Source of the DNA: Bathymodiolus brooksi
Lineage: Eukaryota; Mollusca; Bivalvia; Mytilida; Modiolidae
Length of the DNA stretch: 64,000 bases
Direction: 5' to 3'
Assembly: GCA_963680875.1 (NCBI GenBank)
Contig: OY804583.1
Location: 31,423,331 to 31,487,330 of the forward strand
Shown: positions 31,923 to 43,041 of the stretch, piece by piece
Layout: every line of letters begins with the position of its first letter
Numbering within the stretch: the stretch's first letter is position 1
Notes under the pieces: model-generated
Told to the model about the DNA's origin: nothing
Seen by the model: the letters and a program-made list of their open reading frames with translations, nothing else
The model's database searches: none
Position numbers and translations under genes: made by a program

Positions 31923-32612
31923 ATGTTAGTGGTATCACTTTTGCCTCGTTTTGTAATTTCTCTATTGGAGTTTAGAACTGTTCTGATCCGACAGTGTAGT
32001 ATTGTTTGTTTAGTGTAGTGTTCTGATCCGAGAGTGTAGTATTGTTTGTTTAGTGTAGTGTTCTGATCCGAGAGTGTAGTATTGTTTGTTTAGTGTAGTG
32101 TTCTGATCCGAGAGTGTAGTATTGTTTGTTTAGTGTAGTGTTCTGATCCGAGAGTGTAGTATTGGTTGTTTAGTGTAGTGTTCTGATCCGAGAGTGTCGT
32201 ATTGTTTGTTTAGTGTAGTGTTCTGATCCGAGAGTGTAGTATTGTTTGTTTAGTGTAGTGTTCTGATCCGAGAGTGTAGTATTGTTTGTTTAGTGTAGTG
32301 TTCTGATCCGAGAGTGTAGTATTGGTTGTTTAGTGTAGTGTTCTGATCCGAGAGTGTAGTATTGTTTGTTTAGTGTAGTGTTCTGATCCGAGAGTGTAGT
32401 ATTGGTTGTTTAGTGTAGTGTTCTGATCCGAGAGTGTAGTATTGGTTGTTTAGTGTAGTGTTCTGATCCGAGAGTGTAGTATTGGTTGTTTAGTGTAGTG
32501 TTCTGATCCGAGAGTGTAGTATTGGTTGTTTAGTGTAGTGTTCTGATCCGAGAGTGTAGTATTGGTTGTTTAGTGTAGTGTTCTGATCCGAGAGTGTAGT
32601 ATTGGTTGTTTT
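31923..32612 (+). repeat. R3 repeat ending in a 40-bp x16 array
   Basis: The R3 opening (TTAGTGGTATCACTTTTGCC, TTTAGAACTGTTCTGATCCG) leads into GTTCTGATCCGAGAGTGTAG plus 20 further bases, repeated 16 times from 31980. The array exits into TTTTTCATTTTATTTTATCC, the normal R3 continuation. A T/G variant (ATTGTTTG/ATTGGTTG) is mostly T in the first ten units and all G in the last six. Confidence 0.95.
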
Positions 32613-33004
32613 TCATTTTATTTTATCCATAACAATTTTCCATCAACACTTGTTTACGTGTATCAACTGGTAGTAATATCAACACGAATGTGCAATTTAT
32701 ATTTTGTTTATTACAGCTATCACAGTGTGCTATAGACAGTTAATTAGGATTATAGATATATTATTGATATAGTGGTAACACATTACCTGATTGAACGTAT
32801 CTCACTATGTAACAAAACAAGAGAAACATCTGCCTGTAATGTTCTATTTTCACTGTTATTGGGAATTGCAGATGTGTAACGTTTCTGACTGGGTGGTTTT
32901 TTATTAACTTCCATTTAGCAGTATTTCTGCTCGTTGAGATACGGAATGCAAATTCATAAACACTAAGGAAAAAGGGAGAAACATCTGCTTGTAAATTTTA
33001 ACTT
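32613..33004. other. Non-coding stretch
   Basis: AACATCTGC(C/T)TGTAA and TTGGGAATTGCAGA-like words recur at 32826-32872 and 32979-33018, hinting at an old duplication. Confidence 0.5.
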
Positions 33005-33345
33005 TTATTGAGAATTGCAGAGTGCGGTATATGGTGGGTTCGAGCCTATGTCGGGTCTAACCAAATACTATAACATTGGTATTTGTTGTTTCTCCTCTAA
33101 GCACGCAACATTAAGGAGAAAGTGTAAAGACTGGTTGGTTCGGAATCAGAATAATGTGTCCGAGTGGAGCGACATCTCTACCAGCAGACTGTTGTTTTGG
33201 TGAACTAGCACTATACAACTCCAACTAAGCATGTTGGTCTAGTACAAAGCGGACCTCATCATTATCTCAATGAAAATTAATTTGTTCTCGCCATAGTATA
33301 GCTGAAAATTGCTGAATTGGCGATAAGCAACATTCACTCACTCAC
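33005..33345 (+). mobile_element. SINE-C, near full length
   Basis: B box GGGTTCGAGCC, TTGTTTCTCCTCTAAGCACG, GTGTCCGAGTGGAGCGACAT, TAGCACTATACAACTCCAAC, TAGTACAAAGCGGACCTCAT, CGCCATAGTATAGCTGAAAA and an ATTCACTCACTCAC tail. Confidence 0.9.
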
Positions 33346-34329
33346 AGATGCATATGTTTCTGATTGTGTGTTTTTAAGCTTCAATTTCTGCTGTTTTGAG
33401 ACTGAATGCAAGTTTACAAACACTAAGTAAAGTTTGAAGGTACCAAAGGGGAATAGTTCCATGTATGGATGCCTACACTGCAAGATCACATAGTTCCAGT
33501 TAGAAGGCAAACACAATTAGACGTAAACTGATTTCTCGGTAGAAAGGTCAAATATATTATAAAACAATAAAGAGAGAAACAAAATATATATCTGAAATAG
33601 AACGCGGAAGTCGGAAAGAGAATTAGAACAAAATCAACAATGTAATGCTTCATACTATCGGTGATTTGATCCGTTGGATGACTGAGATATTAATATGTAA
33701 ATGACCCTAAGACAATTTACTTTTATTTAATTATTTAGTTTACGATCGTCACCTCGGACTGGTTGACCGCTACAAAATGTTATTGCGCAAAAGCCAATGG
33801 ATCTTTTCCCTTGGACTTAGATTTTATTTTTTCTCTATAATAGGAGAGACTTTTATCGGATTTCACCATATGAGTAACACGCACAGATGTCTTAGACGAA
33901 ACATGAACTGCCTATTCTACGTTTATTGGGGGGGTTCGTATTCTTATCTCTTTACTTTTATGGGTTGTGTTTTTTGTTTTGCTTGTCTTTGTTCTTTTTT
34001 CATCGAATATTGAAACTGTTACTAAGACAATTGTTATTGATTTATGGACTCAATGTTTAAGTTTAACGCCACTTTAAACTTTTAACATCGAACAAAACCA
34101 TCTTATTCAAAGTGGTATGTTGTTGCTACATAACGTCAAATGAGCCAGTTTGCAGCCATATAATGACGAGATCAAGTTACTATTTTTGTATTAGATCTAC
34201 ACTTTCATTCTGAGTTATTTTGAAATAGCCTTCTGAAACGATGGTCCAGCTATGAGACAATCAACCTTTTCTTGTTCTTAATGTTACATGTTTAGTGACG
34301 AAGAATGAAATACAATTTTTAATCCTTGG
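33346..34329. other. Non-coding stretch with scraps
   Basis: An R1 5' scrap (GTTTGAAGGTACCAAAGGGG, 33430) and a SINE 3'-domain scrap on the minus strand (AGTTTAACGCCACTTTAAAC, 34060). No gene; the 78-codon frame at 33777-34013 is T-rich and unsupported. Confidence 0.5.
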
Positions 34330-34570
34330 CTGTTTTCGATAGTGGTTCGGATCCACAGCCTTACACCTCTGATGCGAATCTAACTGTATCAAATAAGGTT
34401 ATATCGAGTACACTTTTCCAGAAATACAATTGTAATCGTTTGCTTTTTTCCAATCGCGGATCAAACCCACGATCTGCTCAAATCGAGTCTAAAAATTTGA
34501 AGCCTTACACCCCTGATGCGATTCTAACTTTATCAAATAATGTTATATCGAATACACTTTTCCGTGGTTA
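34330..34570 (+). repeat. ~140-bp direct duplication
   Basis: GCCTTACACC(T/C)CTGATGCGA, TATCAAATAA(G/T)GTTATATCG and ACACTTTTCC occur at 34359-34425 and 34501-34563. Confidence 0.8.
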
Positions 34571-35320
34571 ATATGTTTGGTAAAACTGAACCTTCATGAT
34601 TTGCTTTGCACAGAGAAATGAGAAATAGTAACAACAACTTCGTATTAACTTATTTTATATTGCGTTTCTATTTTGCTTCTATTACGACCACTCTTCCCTA
34701 AATAGATACCGTGATTAATAATTGATCAAGAAAAAAAAATGCATATATATTAGTGTTTACCTGAGGCACTTCATAATTAATAAAGGTATATAATTACCTG
34801 CATTATCAATATCTCTATGACGTCAATGGAAGACAAATTAGTATATGTATACCATACACAACACTATTTTTACGTAAACATTCTTTTGTTGTCATTTTTA
34901 GTTTCATGTTCACTTATTATCTAAACAAATAGCATTGCTTAATTAAGATTAACATTGCCATTCATTGATTACATAAATAGAACTAATTACGTCAGTTGTT
35001 TTGGTATTTTTAAGCATAACTAATACATCAATATGCTGTTTTGTTTGAAAAAGAACAATCTCGGTTAATTACAAAATGACGATAAACCACAAGGTTACGT
35101 CGTTCTGTACAAATAGACGCTTTGAGACTTTAATTGTATATTAATGCCACCTCCAGCAATATTTCAGTTTCGTTTTATTTTAATAAGAAACTATCAGTTA
35201 AGGCACTAAATGTATTTTTCAGACGACTTGATGAGTGTTGGAAGATCTGAAGGAGTAATATTCGACTCCCGATCTGTGGGAATCACAATGATTGGAAATA
35301 CGACATGTATCAGGTCCCTG
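34571..35320. other. AT-rich non-coding stretch
   Basis: A minus-strand SINE 3'-domain scrap (AATGCCACCTCCAGCAATAT) lies at 35143; otherwise nothing. Confidence 0.5.
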
Positions 35321-36238
35321 CAGTGTACAACAAGCCCTGAGCAGTATAAGCAAACACCAGCAGAGTACAACAAAACAAACACTTAGCAGTATAAACTAAC
35401 ACCAGCAGTGTACAACAAAATAAACCCTTAGCAGTGTGCAATTACCCTTAGCAGTATAAACGAATACCAGCAGTGTACAACAAACCCTTAGCAGTATAAA
35501 CATACACTAGCAGTGTAAAACAAACCACTGGCAGTATAAACAAACACAAGCAGTGTACAACGACGCCTAAGCAGCATAGACAACTACAAGCAGTATACAA
35601 CGAACCCTGAGCAGTATAAACAAACATAAGCAGTGTACAGCAAACCCTGAGGAGCATGAATAAACAGCAACAGTGTACAGCAAACCCTGAGCAGAATAAA
35701 CAAACACCAACAGTGTACAACAAGCCCTGAGCAGGATAAGCAAACACCCACAGTGTACAACAAACCTTGAACAGCATAAGCTAACAGCAGCAGTGTACAA
35801 CAAATCATGAGCAGTATACAGAAACAGCAACAGTGTACAACAAACTCAGAGCAGCATAAACAAACAGCAGCAGTGTACAACAAACCATGATCAGTATAAA
35901 GAAACAGCAACAGTGTAACACAAACACTGAGCAGCATACACAAACGCCAACAGTGTACAACAAACTTTGAGCAGCATAAACAAACACCAACAGTGTACAA
36001 CAAACCCAGAGCAGTATAAACACATATCAGCAGTGAAAAACAAACCATGAGCAGTATAAACAAACAGCAACAGCGTACAACAAACCCTGAGCAGCATAAA
36101 CAAACATCAGCAGTGTGCAGCAAACCCTAAGCAGTATAAAAAAAACATCAGCAGTATACAAAAAACGCTTATCAGTATACATAAGCACCAGCAGCTTACA
36201 ACAAACCCTGAGCAGTATAAACAAATATCAGCATTGCA
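35321..36238. repeat. 40-bp minisatellite, ~23 diverged units
   Basis: The unit reads CAGTGTACAACAAACCCTGA then GCAGTATAAACAAACACCAG. Three units make 40 codons, so minus-strand frames (up to 179 codons, Cys/Leu/Val-rich) stay open in all three phases. They are repeat artefacts. Units are diverged from one another, so the array is older than the one at 31980. Confidence 0.95.
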
Positions 36239-37164
36239 CCATAATCAATCACATAAAACACATTCTGCGATCATACCCATCAATTTATCCAACTGGGATA
36301 CAATTATTTCAAAATAATAGACACTGTTTTAAATATTAATAAGACAAGATTACAATACAAATAAAACTCTATTTAAATCAGTGTTTTTCCGCTTAGAAAT
36401 GGGTTAATCTTATTTAAGTAAGGAATTAAGTGAGATCGTATAATTAGCATAATATAAACATCTTGTTCTATCAATATCAAATCATTGTTATACTATTTAT
36501 TTAGATTTTAAAAGATATGTAAATTTCTGGCAATGAATTTTAAATAGTTCATGAAAAATACTTGGTATGATATTCATTTGTTCTCTCAAGAAAATATGAA
36601 TGACGAACTTTGAACCCCCCACGTGATCAAATGAAATAGGTAAGAGATGGATATTTAATTCACTCAAACTATCAAATAAAAACGTAGATATCAAATTTAG
36701 TGTGCATGGCAACGATTGGAAAGACAAATAAACTAAAGTTTTGGGAACGATAAAACCAAAGGGCCCTAACAAACAAGGTATCAAAACGATATAAAACATT
36801 GGTCTTTTTGTTTTATTTTGAGTCGGTAAGTTCAGTTTGGAAAGGTATAGACGGCATATTACCATCGTGTTACATTATCATTGCAAATATGGTCATAATT
36901 GTTTAAAGAAAATATTCTTTGGGATTAATGCCAACATTTGATTGAATTCATTTTCTATTGAATGCATATTTCGAGGATCCTGTTCACCCATTAATCAATA
37001 CACATGCTTCTACTACTGTTTTCCGTCTTTTTATGTTCTTTTTGTGTTGTGTAATGTTTTTGATTTGTGAGTTGCTGGAATGTCTTTTACCTGACATTTT
37101 AGAAAAACGGGGCATATATTTACTTCAGTTACTAATGGTGGGTAATGTATTCGAAATGTCTTGC
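36239..37164. other. Non-coding stretch with a degraded R2 module
   Basis: AAAAACGTAGATATCAAATT and TAGTGTGCATGGCAACG at 36678-36715 are a minus-strand R2 remnant. The 122-codon minus frame at 36497-36865 crosses this repeat and is therefore doubtful. Confidence 0.5.
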
Positions 37165-37556
37165 ACAGTTAACGCATCTTCCGAATAGTCCCGACTGTGG
37201 AACGCCTCTTTCGAATATACGCTGCAGTGGAACGCCTCTTTCGAATATACCCCGCAGTAGAACGCCTCTTTCGAATATATCCCGCAGTGGAATGCCTCTT
37301 TCGAATATACACCGCAGTGGAACGCCTCTTTAGAATATATCCCGCAATGGAACGTCTCTTTAAAGTATACCCGCAGTGGAACGCATCTTTAAAATATTCC
37401 CAAAGTGGAACGCCTCTTTCGAATATACTTCGCAGCGGAACGCCTCTTTCGAATATACCCGGCAGCGGAACGCCTCTTTCGAATATACTACTCAGTAGAA
37501 CACCTCTTTCGAATAAACCAACAGCGGAACGCCTCTTTAAAATAGACTCCGCTGTG
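37165..37556 (+). repeat. 30-bp minisatellite, ~13 units
   Basis: The unit is CAGTGGAACGCCTCTTTCGA plus ATATACCCCG. One 29-bp unit near 37370 shifts the phase, so the 138-codon frame (a 10-residue repeat) switches repeat register part-way, evidence against coding. Confidence 0.95.
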
Positions 37557-38074
37557 AATAAACTAGAATCTAGTTTCGCTCTGTTATTGATATTTATAAT
37601 TAGATTTGGATAAATATATGAATTTTAATCGTTCGTCGTAGTTAAGGTTAACAAGTCATTTATAAAAGGACATATAACCAGCTAAATAATAAAATGAATA
37701 TGATCATAAACCTATCACCCTGGATTATAATATTATTTTATTTTTTCCGATTTATTTTAATCTCGAATTTCTAATAAAAATTCGGTTAATCACTGGTCAA
37801 ATGCCGAACTGGTAAAATTTATAATATTATATTGAATTTGCATTCATATTGGAATGCGGATCGATATATCTGCTGCTTGACTATTAGTCCCGGCGGGTAA
37901 TTTGACAGTTCCTAAAACTAAGATTCTCCTCACTCAGATATAGGTACCCTTCGCGGATTTTTGCTATCTTGCATAGGCCCTTTGATTTTCTTGCTCCACA
38001 AAAACTGGATTGTCAACCTTATATGTCGTGGGGTGTTCAGTGAGTTCAGATGAGAGGTGGTTGTTCAATTTGTT
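37557..38074. other. Non-coding stretch
   Basis: AT-rich; nothing recognised. Confidence 0.5.
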
Positions 38075-38555
38075 TATATTGGTGGAATTGTTGACTATCA
38101 CTGATTAAACTGTCGTTTCATAATATTGTTCAATTATGAAAACATAGTACAGTGGACTAATGAAGAGAAGAGTATTTAATATGACAATTCATAGGCACTA
38201 CAACTTACAACACATCAAGCTTTTAATGATTCCAACCACCTGCCAGATATCATGCACGAAACATTGCAATCACGATCCCATTATACTGACAGTAATAATT
38301 GTAAATATATATTCACCACAGCCAAAGGACATTCCTTTCTCTTTAAAAATATCACATGTTTTGTCGGGAGTAATGACAGTATATATAGCTTAACAGATAC
38401 ACATAGCCTTTTCATCTTTGTATTTGTGAACCCTCGAAGAAGAAAAAACGGCAAAACGTTGTTGATGACCAGTCGGAACATTACGTACGCTTTATGGTAT
38501 TGGTATAATCAATATTTAGGTATTTATTCGCACTAATTATATTTTAATGTAGCAT

Positions 38556-38618
38556 AAACGTAGATATCAAATTCAGTGCGCACGATGTGTTGCTGGAATA
38601 ACCGTCATCAGGTACGCT
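38556..38618 (-). repeat. R2 module, reverse
   Basis: AACGTAGATATCAAATTCAG, TGCGCACGATGTGTTGCTGG, AATAACCGTCATCAGGTACG. Downstream comes TAGCCAAAATCAGCTAAGGT, a block also seen at 55033. Confidence 0.78.
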
Positions 38619-39430
38619 CCATCTAAAACACTTTTAAAATATATGGAAGCAAGAACATCAAAGAGCCTAAACAGAATAGCCAAAATCAGCTAAGGTCACC
38701 TATGTCTGATTGCTTGAACGTATATAATTTTAAATTCAGATATTAGTAATGTGTTAGATTTTTTAGATTAAACGTATTGTATTGTTAACTATATAACATT
38801 TGGATCGGACACAAGTTATTCCAACTTACAAAGGTCCTCTCCACATATTTACATACAATTATATATTCCATGCACAAGCAAGTAATAATGTATAAATATA
38901 ACAATTACATTTTATAACAAAATTGAGAAAAAAAGAATAAAAAGATATTTGAAATTATATAATATATTGAGTTATAACAGTACAGAATTGTCATATCAAC
39001 AATGGAGAAAATGTTCACAAAAGAAAATAGTTAAATTCAATATATGAAGTGTGATTATTGTGGGGTAAAACGTTTTGTTTGTTTGATGTACAACTGCACT
39101 GATTTGAATGTGTTGAAGAAGCTACAGTGAGTGATATATATTTGAACGTGTACAAGCTGATTTAACTATAAATCTGTATGTAGCTAATACAAATGTCAAG
39201 AGCGCTCATATTTCGAAGGCAAATAATACAAAGATAAGATTAGAGTGTCGAAAATGAAGGAAAATAATGACGGAACATAAAGGGTGGGAATGTAGTGTAA
39301 AGATACACCGTTTATCTTGTATCCTTTGGAGCAAATCGTTTTTGGTTTTGTTTGTTTTGTTTTTTTATTTCTGTGTTTCTTTCTGGTTTGTTTATATTTT
39401 GTTTTCATTTTTATTTCAAAATGGATAATT

Positions 39431-39613
39431 AAGGGTAATAACAAAATTACCGAACTCCGAACAATCTTACAAAGGGAAAGTCAAAACTCATAAGTATAAA
39501 AAGAGACAAAATCAGTCAACAACCGGAAAACTGTGAAAACCGCAATGACCCTGGCTTGGTACAGGCATTTCTAAAGAAATGGTGGGTTGAATCAGATTTT
39601 AAAGCGTCAAACC
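39431..39613 (-). mobile_element. 5'-truncated Penelope-like element, 3' tail (~183 bp), reverse
   Basis: The reverse complement of 17413-17603 with scattered differences. The terminal hairpin is kept: GGTAAT 39434-39439, ATTACC 39446-39451. The paralogous site at 41484 (ATAATGGACAATATGTGAGC) is empty. Confidence 0.9.
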
Positions 39614-39859
39614 TTATGTGAGCAAACCTTATTTTTATATTTTTTAAATATTACTGTCCAGTCGCAGAATTTGTCAATAGTGATATGTCATCGACTGTTG
39701 TCGCCACCCACAGTGAAAGGTGCTAGACAACATTCTCTGCATTTCTTCATTTTCACGTAGCAATCGATACAATCTCTAGCCCTAACCAACATGCACAATT
39801 ATTTTAGCAGTTCATAATAGGCACTAGTTGTTATGATGCGCTACAAATATACAATATGG

Positions 39860-40055
39860 TAATATAATGGTCGTGTCTATAGATCGTGAGCTCGATCCCA
39901 GGTCGGGTCATGCAAAGCACAACACAGTTGGAGTTTGCTGCGTGTTTTCAAAGCACACAACACTAAGACGTAAGCACAAATACCGGTTGCCTCGAAATCC
40001 TTGGAGCATGGAGAGACATGTCTATTTGTGGACTGTTGTTTCAGTCAACTAGGAA
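39860..40055 (+). mobile_element. SINE-C, 5' two-thirds
   Basis: TGGTCGTGTCTATAGATCG, B box GAGCTCGATCCCAGGTCGGG, AAGCACACAACACTAAGACG, GAGACATGTCTA, GGACTGTTGTTTCAG. The tail is missing. Confidence 0.8.
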
Positions 40056-40467
40056 TAAGTGACCGTAGTCTATTTTTGGCTATCCTGTTTCGGTCCTTTG
40101 CTTTATTTGATTGGTATTGGTGGACTTGTTGACCATCACTGACTATATTGTTTTTTCATTATGCTGTTCAATTATGAAAACATAGAACAGTGGACTGCGG
40201 AAGAGAAGAGTATTTAATATGACAATCCAACGCACTACAATTTACATCATATCAAACTGTTCAGGATTCAAACCACCTGCCAGGTTTGATGCACGAAGCA
40301 TTGCAAAAGGACACCCTTTTCTATTTTAATCTTCTCTAATGTACTGTCAGGAGTAATGACAGTATCCATAGCTTACAAATAGTGTATTACTCTTTGTATT
40401 TGTGATCCATAGAAGAGGAGAAAAACGGGAAAACGGGAATGACCATTCGGAACATCACGTATACATT

Positions 40468-40528
40468 CTGATATTAAATTCAGTGCGATCGACGTGTTTC
40501 TGGAATAACCTCCATCAAGTACGCTCAA
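40468..40528 (-). repeat. R2 module, reverse
   Basis: TGATATTAAATTCAGTGCGA, CGTGTTTCTGGAATAACC, CATCAAGTACGCT. GGTCACATATACCTGA follows at once. Confidence 0.72.
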
Positions 40529-40982
40529 CGGTCACATATACCTGAAGGGGAGTACCTTGGTTTTAATAATAATTACATGATATAGGAACTGCAAATTTCA
40601 ATAAATGATATATAAATATATAAATAAACCAAGAAATAAAATAGTTTATCTAACTTACAGATTTCGCGTATATGTGGTTTTAATTCTGGATTGAGAATTG
40701 TAGTGGCATGGTAAAATAACTGTTTTTAAACCCTAAACCATTGGCATAGCAAACGATACCAAACGCAGTCAATTTGGCAAATTAGTCCAATCAATGTTAT
40801 ATCTGGGCACACTCAGGAAACACTGCATTGTATCTACATGGAACTCATGAACACGTGATTAAAACCCATCTGTTATCCAAAATATTCATTTAACATTTAA
40901 GCAAGCACGTGTAGCTTGTAGGTCTTGATTTAAAATGTACAATAAGTAATCTGTTGACGAAGCTACAGTGAGTGATATATAT

Positions 40983-41190
40983 CGCAATGACAGGTACCAC
41001 TAGTGGAGCAGGAACTGCTTACCCTTCCAGAGCACCTGAATTCACCCCCGGTTTTTAGTTGGGTTCGTGTTGCTCGATCTTTAGTTTTATATGTATATTT
41101 TGCAGATCGTTGTTTGTCTTTTTGTACTTTTTCTTTTGACCATTGTGTTGTCTGTCCTTCATCTATTTACGGATTTTAATTTTCAAACTG
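40983..41190 (-). mobile_element. R1 repeat, reverse, with empty site
   Basis: GACAGGTACCACTAGTGGAG, CTTACCCTTCCAGAGCACCT, GGTTCGTGTTGCTCGATC and TTTTCAAACTG. The paralogue at 39146 runs straight through (GTGAGTGATATATAT to GTGTACAAGCTG), so R1 inserted here as a unit. Confidence 0.88.
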
Positions 41191-41744
41191 TTTGTGCTAA
41201 CTGATATAATTTTAATTGTTTATATAGCTAATGCAAATGTCAAGTACACGCATATGTTTAAAGGCAGATAGTACATAGATAAGAAGGTTGAAAATAGAGG
41301 AAAATAATAACAGAATATGAAGGGTGACAATGGATGCGATATGTGTTGTAGTGAAAAGAGATAACGCTTATCCTGACGTATTGTTTGAATCAACTGGCTT
41401 AAGTTTGATCTAGAAGATTTTTGTTTTGGTTTATTTTTGGTTTCTTTTTTATTAGTTTATTTTCACTTTTACTTCATAATGGACAATATGTGAGCAAGTT
41501 TTTATTTCTAAATATGACACTCAGCTCCAAGAATTTATCAACAGTTATAGCTTATCGGCTACCGTGTCTACCAGCAGTGAAAAGTGGTAAATTGAATACC
41601 CTAAACACATTACAATAGAGTCGTTATTGAGAGCCTCGTACGATATAAGTGACCGGCCACATACACACTTGAAACGGCTACCAATTGTCACTCTATTGTT
41701 TCTTTAGCGCACCATTTCGTTGATGACCAGTTGCTAGACAACAT

Positions 41745-41900
41745 TGTCTGTAACCCTAGTGAAACGAAGACAAGTTGCTTAGGAAAATAATGTGTCCGAC
41801 ATTTCTAGAAATGGACTTTTGTTTCAGAGAGTTAGAACTAAAAGCACACAGTAAGGCGTGTTGGCTTACTACTCAGACGTCATCATCACGCACTCTCTAT
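41745..41900 (+). mobile_element. SINE-C, internal part
   Basis: AATAATGTGTCCGACATTTC, GGACTTTTGTTTCAGAGAG, AAGGCGTGTTGGCTTACTAC. Probably the same insertion as 39860 seen in the second copy. Confidence 0.65.
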
Positions 41901-42041
41901 TATATACCGTACCATTATATCCTTCGCAGTTCCTAAATAATGTAGCCTTAAAAATAACCATTATATTTTCCTCAGTCATATGTGACCTTAGCTAAATTTG
42001 GTTATTTTACTTAGTCCCTTTGGTTTACTTTGTCACCTGAT

Positions 42042-42092
42042 GAAGTTATTTCTATACACGGGTTGTACGCAATACATTGGATAATATGTACT
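42042..42092 (+). repeat. R2 module, diverged
   Basis: TCACCTGATGAAGTTATTTC, GGGTTGTACGCAATACATTG. Preceded by GTGACCTTAGCTAAATTTGG, the reverse of the R2-linked block at 55033. Confidence 0.6.
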
Positions 42093-42805
42093 TTGGATTT
42101 TGAAACTCTTTCGACAGTGCGTGCTTTTTTCATTTTTTTTTATCTTATTACTTTCGTGCTCAATCAAGTTAATCTTTAGAATATGAAGTGTTTATAACTA
42201 ATAGACTTGTCTAGTGTCTTTCATTGATTAACATTAAAAGAACACAGCACAGTAATTGTATTGACTTATCGTTCCTTCTTTACACGCAAATGTCAAGGAC
42301 GTATTGCTAATTGAAAACAGATCGCATGGTTCAAAACATTAACAATATTATTATTGGAAGGTGAAGGTTAATTGTATGCAATTACTGAGAAAGTCGAGGC
42401 TCTATTGGGACTCACTATTAAATAATCATGTCATAATTGATCATCAAAGCGGAAAACTTATTTTAAGCTTAATAATATGTTGCATTTAGGAAAAATCAAC
42501 ATTGGGAATACCCTCATTGCTAAAAGTTGTCCTTCAAATCGTTTCCCTTCACAGAATGGATTAATCCTTCCTGTGGCTTCAAATGTACCTTATCTTATCT
42601 ATGTAAAGGATAAAAATAATTTGTGATTCTTATTGATTTCTGGTAAGGGATAATTATATTACTAAAATAACAATGTATTCCTAGAATCATAAGTTTTCAG
42701 TATTATTTCAAGATGTTGTATATGTAATTAAAATTTGAAATCTAAAGAGTAAATTATAAGCTAAATATGGTGTATATGAATAGAATATAATCTAAATTAT
42801 TATGA
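42093..42805. other. AT-rich non-coding stretch
   Basis: Nothing recognised. Confidence 0.5.
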
Positions 42806-43041
42806 GGGCCGTCGTGGTCGTGATCGTATGGTAGTTGAGTTTACAACTACCTATGCAATCAGTGCCTAAAGTGTTTAGTTCGAATCCTGCTCATGGCGAG
42901 GTGTACTCGATTTAACATTATGCCATAAAGTTTGTCAGTGACTTTTGAGAGGTCGGTGGTTTTCGCTGGATACTCCAGTTTCTTCCACCAATAAAACTAA
43001 CAACCAAGAAATTGTTGAAAGTGGCTTTAAACACCATAACC
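42806..43041 (+). mobile_element. SINE-B, full length
   Basis: A box region GTGGTCGTGATCGTATGG, B box AGTTCGAATCC, CATGGCGAGGTGTACTCGAT, GAGGTCGGTGGTTTTCGC, TTCCACCAATAAAAC, a shortened 3' domain (CCAAGAAATTGTTGAAAGTG) and AAACACCATAACC. It is the clearest head in the window and fits a tRNA-derived pol III promoter. Confidence 0.92.

Larger units (their letters stand above)
38075..40055 (+). repeat. ~2-kb tandem duplication, first copy
   Basis: GGTGGAATTGTTGACTATCA, GAAGAGAAGAGTATTTAATA, ACCACCTGCCAG, TCAGGAGTAATGACAGTATA-like, the R2 module, CTACAGTGAGTGATATATAT, TGTGAGCAA, GCTAGACAACATT and a SINE-C are matched in order by 40115-41900. It has a Penelope tail that the second copy lacks. Confidence 0.8.
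40115..41900 (+). repeat. ~2-kb tandem duplication, second copy
   Basis: Collinear with 38075-40055. Private insertion: an R1 element at 40983-41190, absent at 39146. Empty site for the Penelope tail at 41484. Confidence 0.8.

Noticed and set aside
35584..36123. 179-codon Cys-rich minus frame
   Set aside because: Generated by the 40-bp array; equivalent frames exist in the other phases.
36497..36865. 122-codon minus frame
   Set aside because: It crosses a decayed R2 module, is rich in Phe/Leu/Ile as AT-rich sequence gives, and matches no family I know.
37197..37613. 138-codon frame with ten-residue repeats (ERLFRIY)
   Set aside because: Array artefact; a 29-bp unit shifts the register from ERLFRIY-like to TPLSNI-like repeats in the middle.
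42806..42900. Functional tRNA gene, from A- and B-box words
   Set aside because: The head does not fold into a full cloverleaf and is continuous with a SINE body seen elsewhere.
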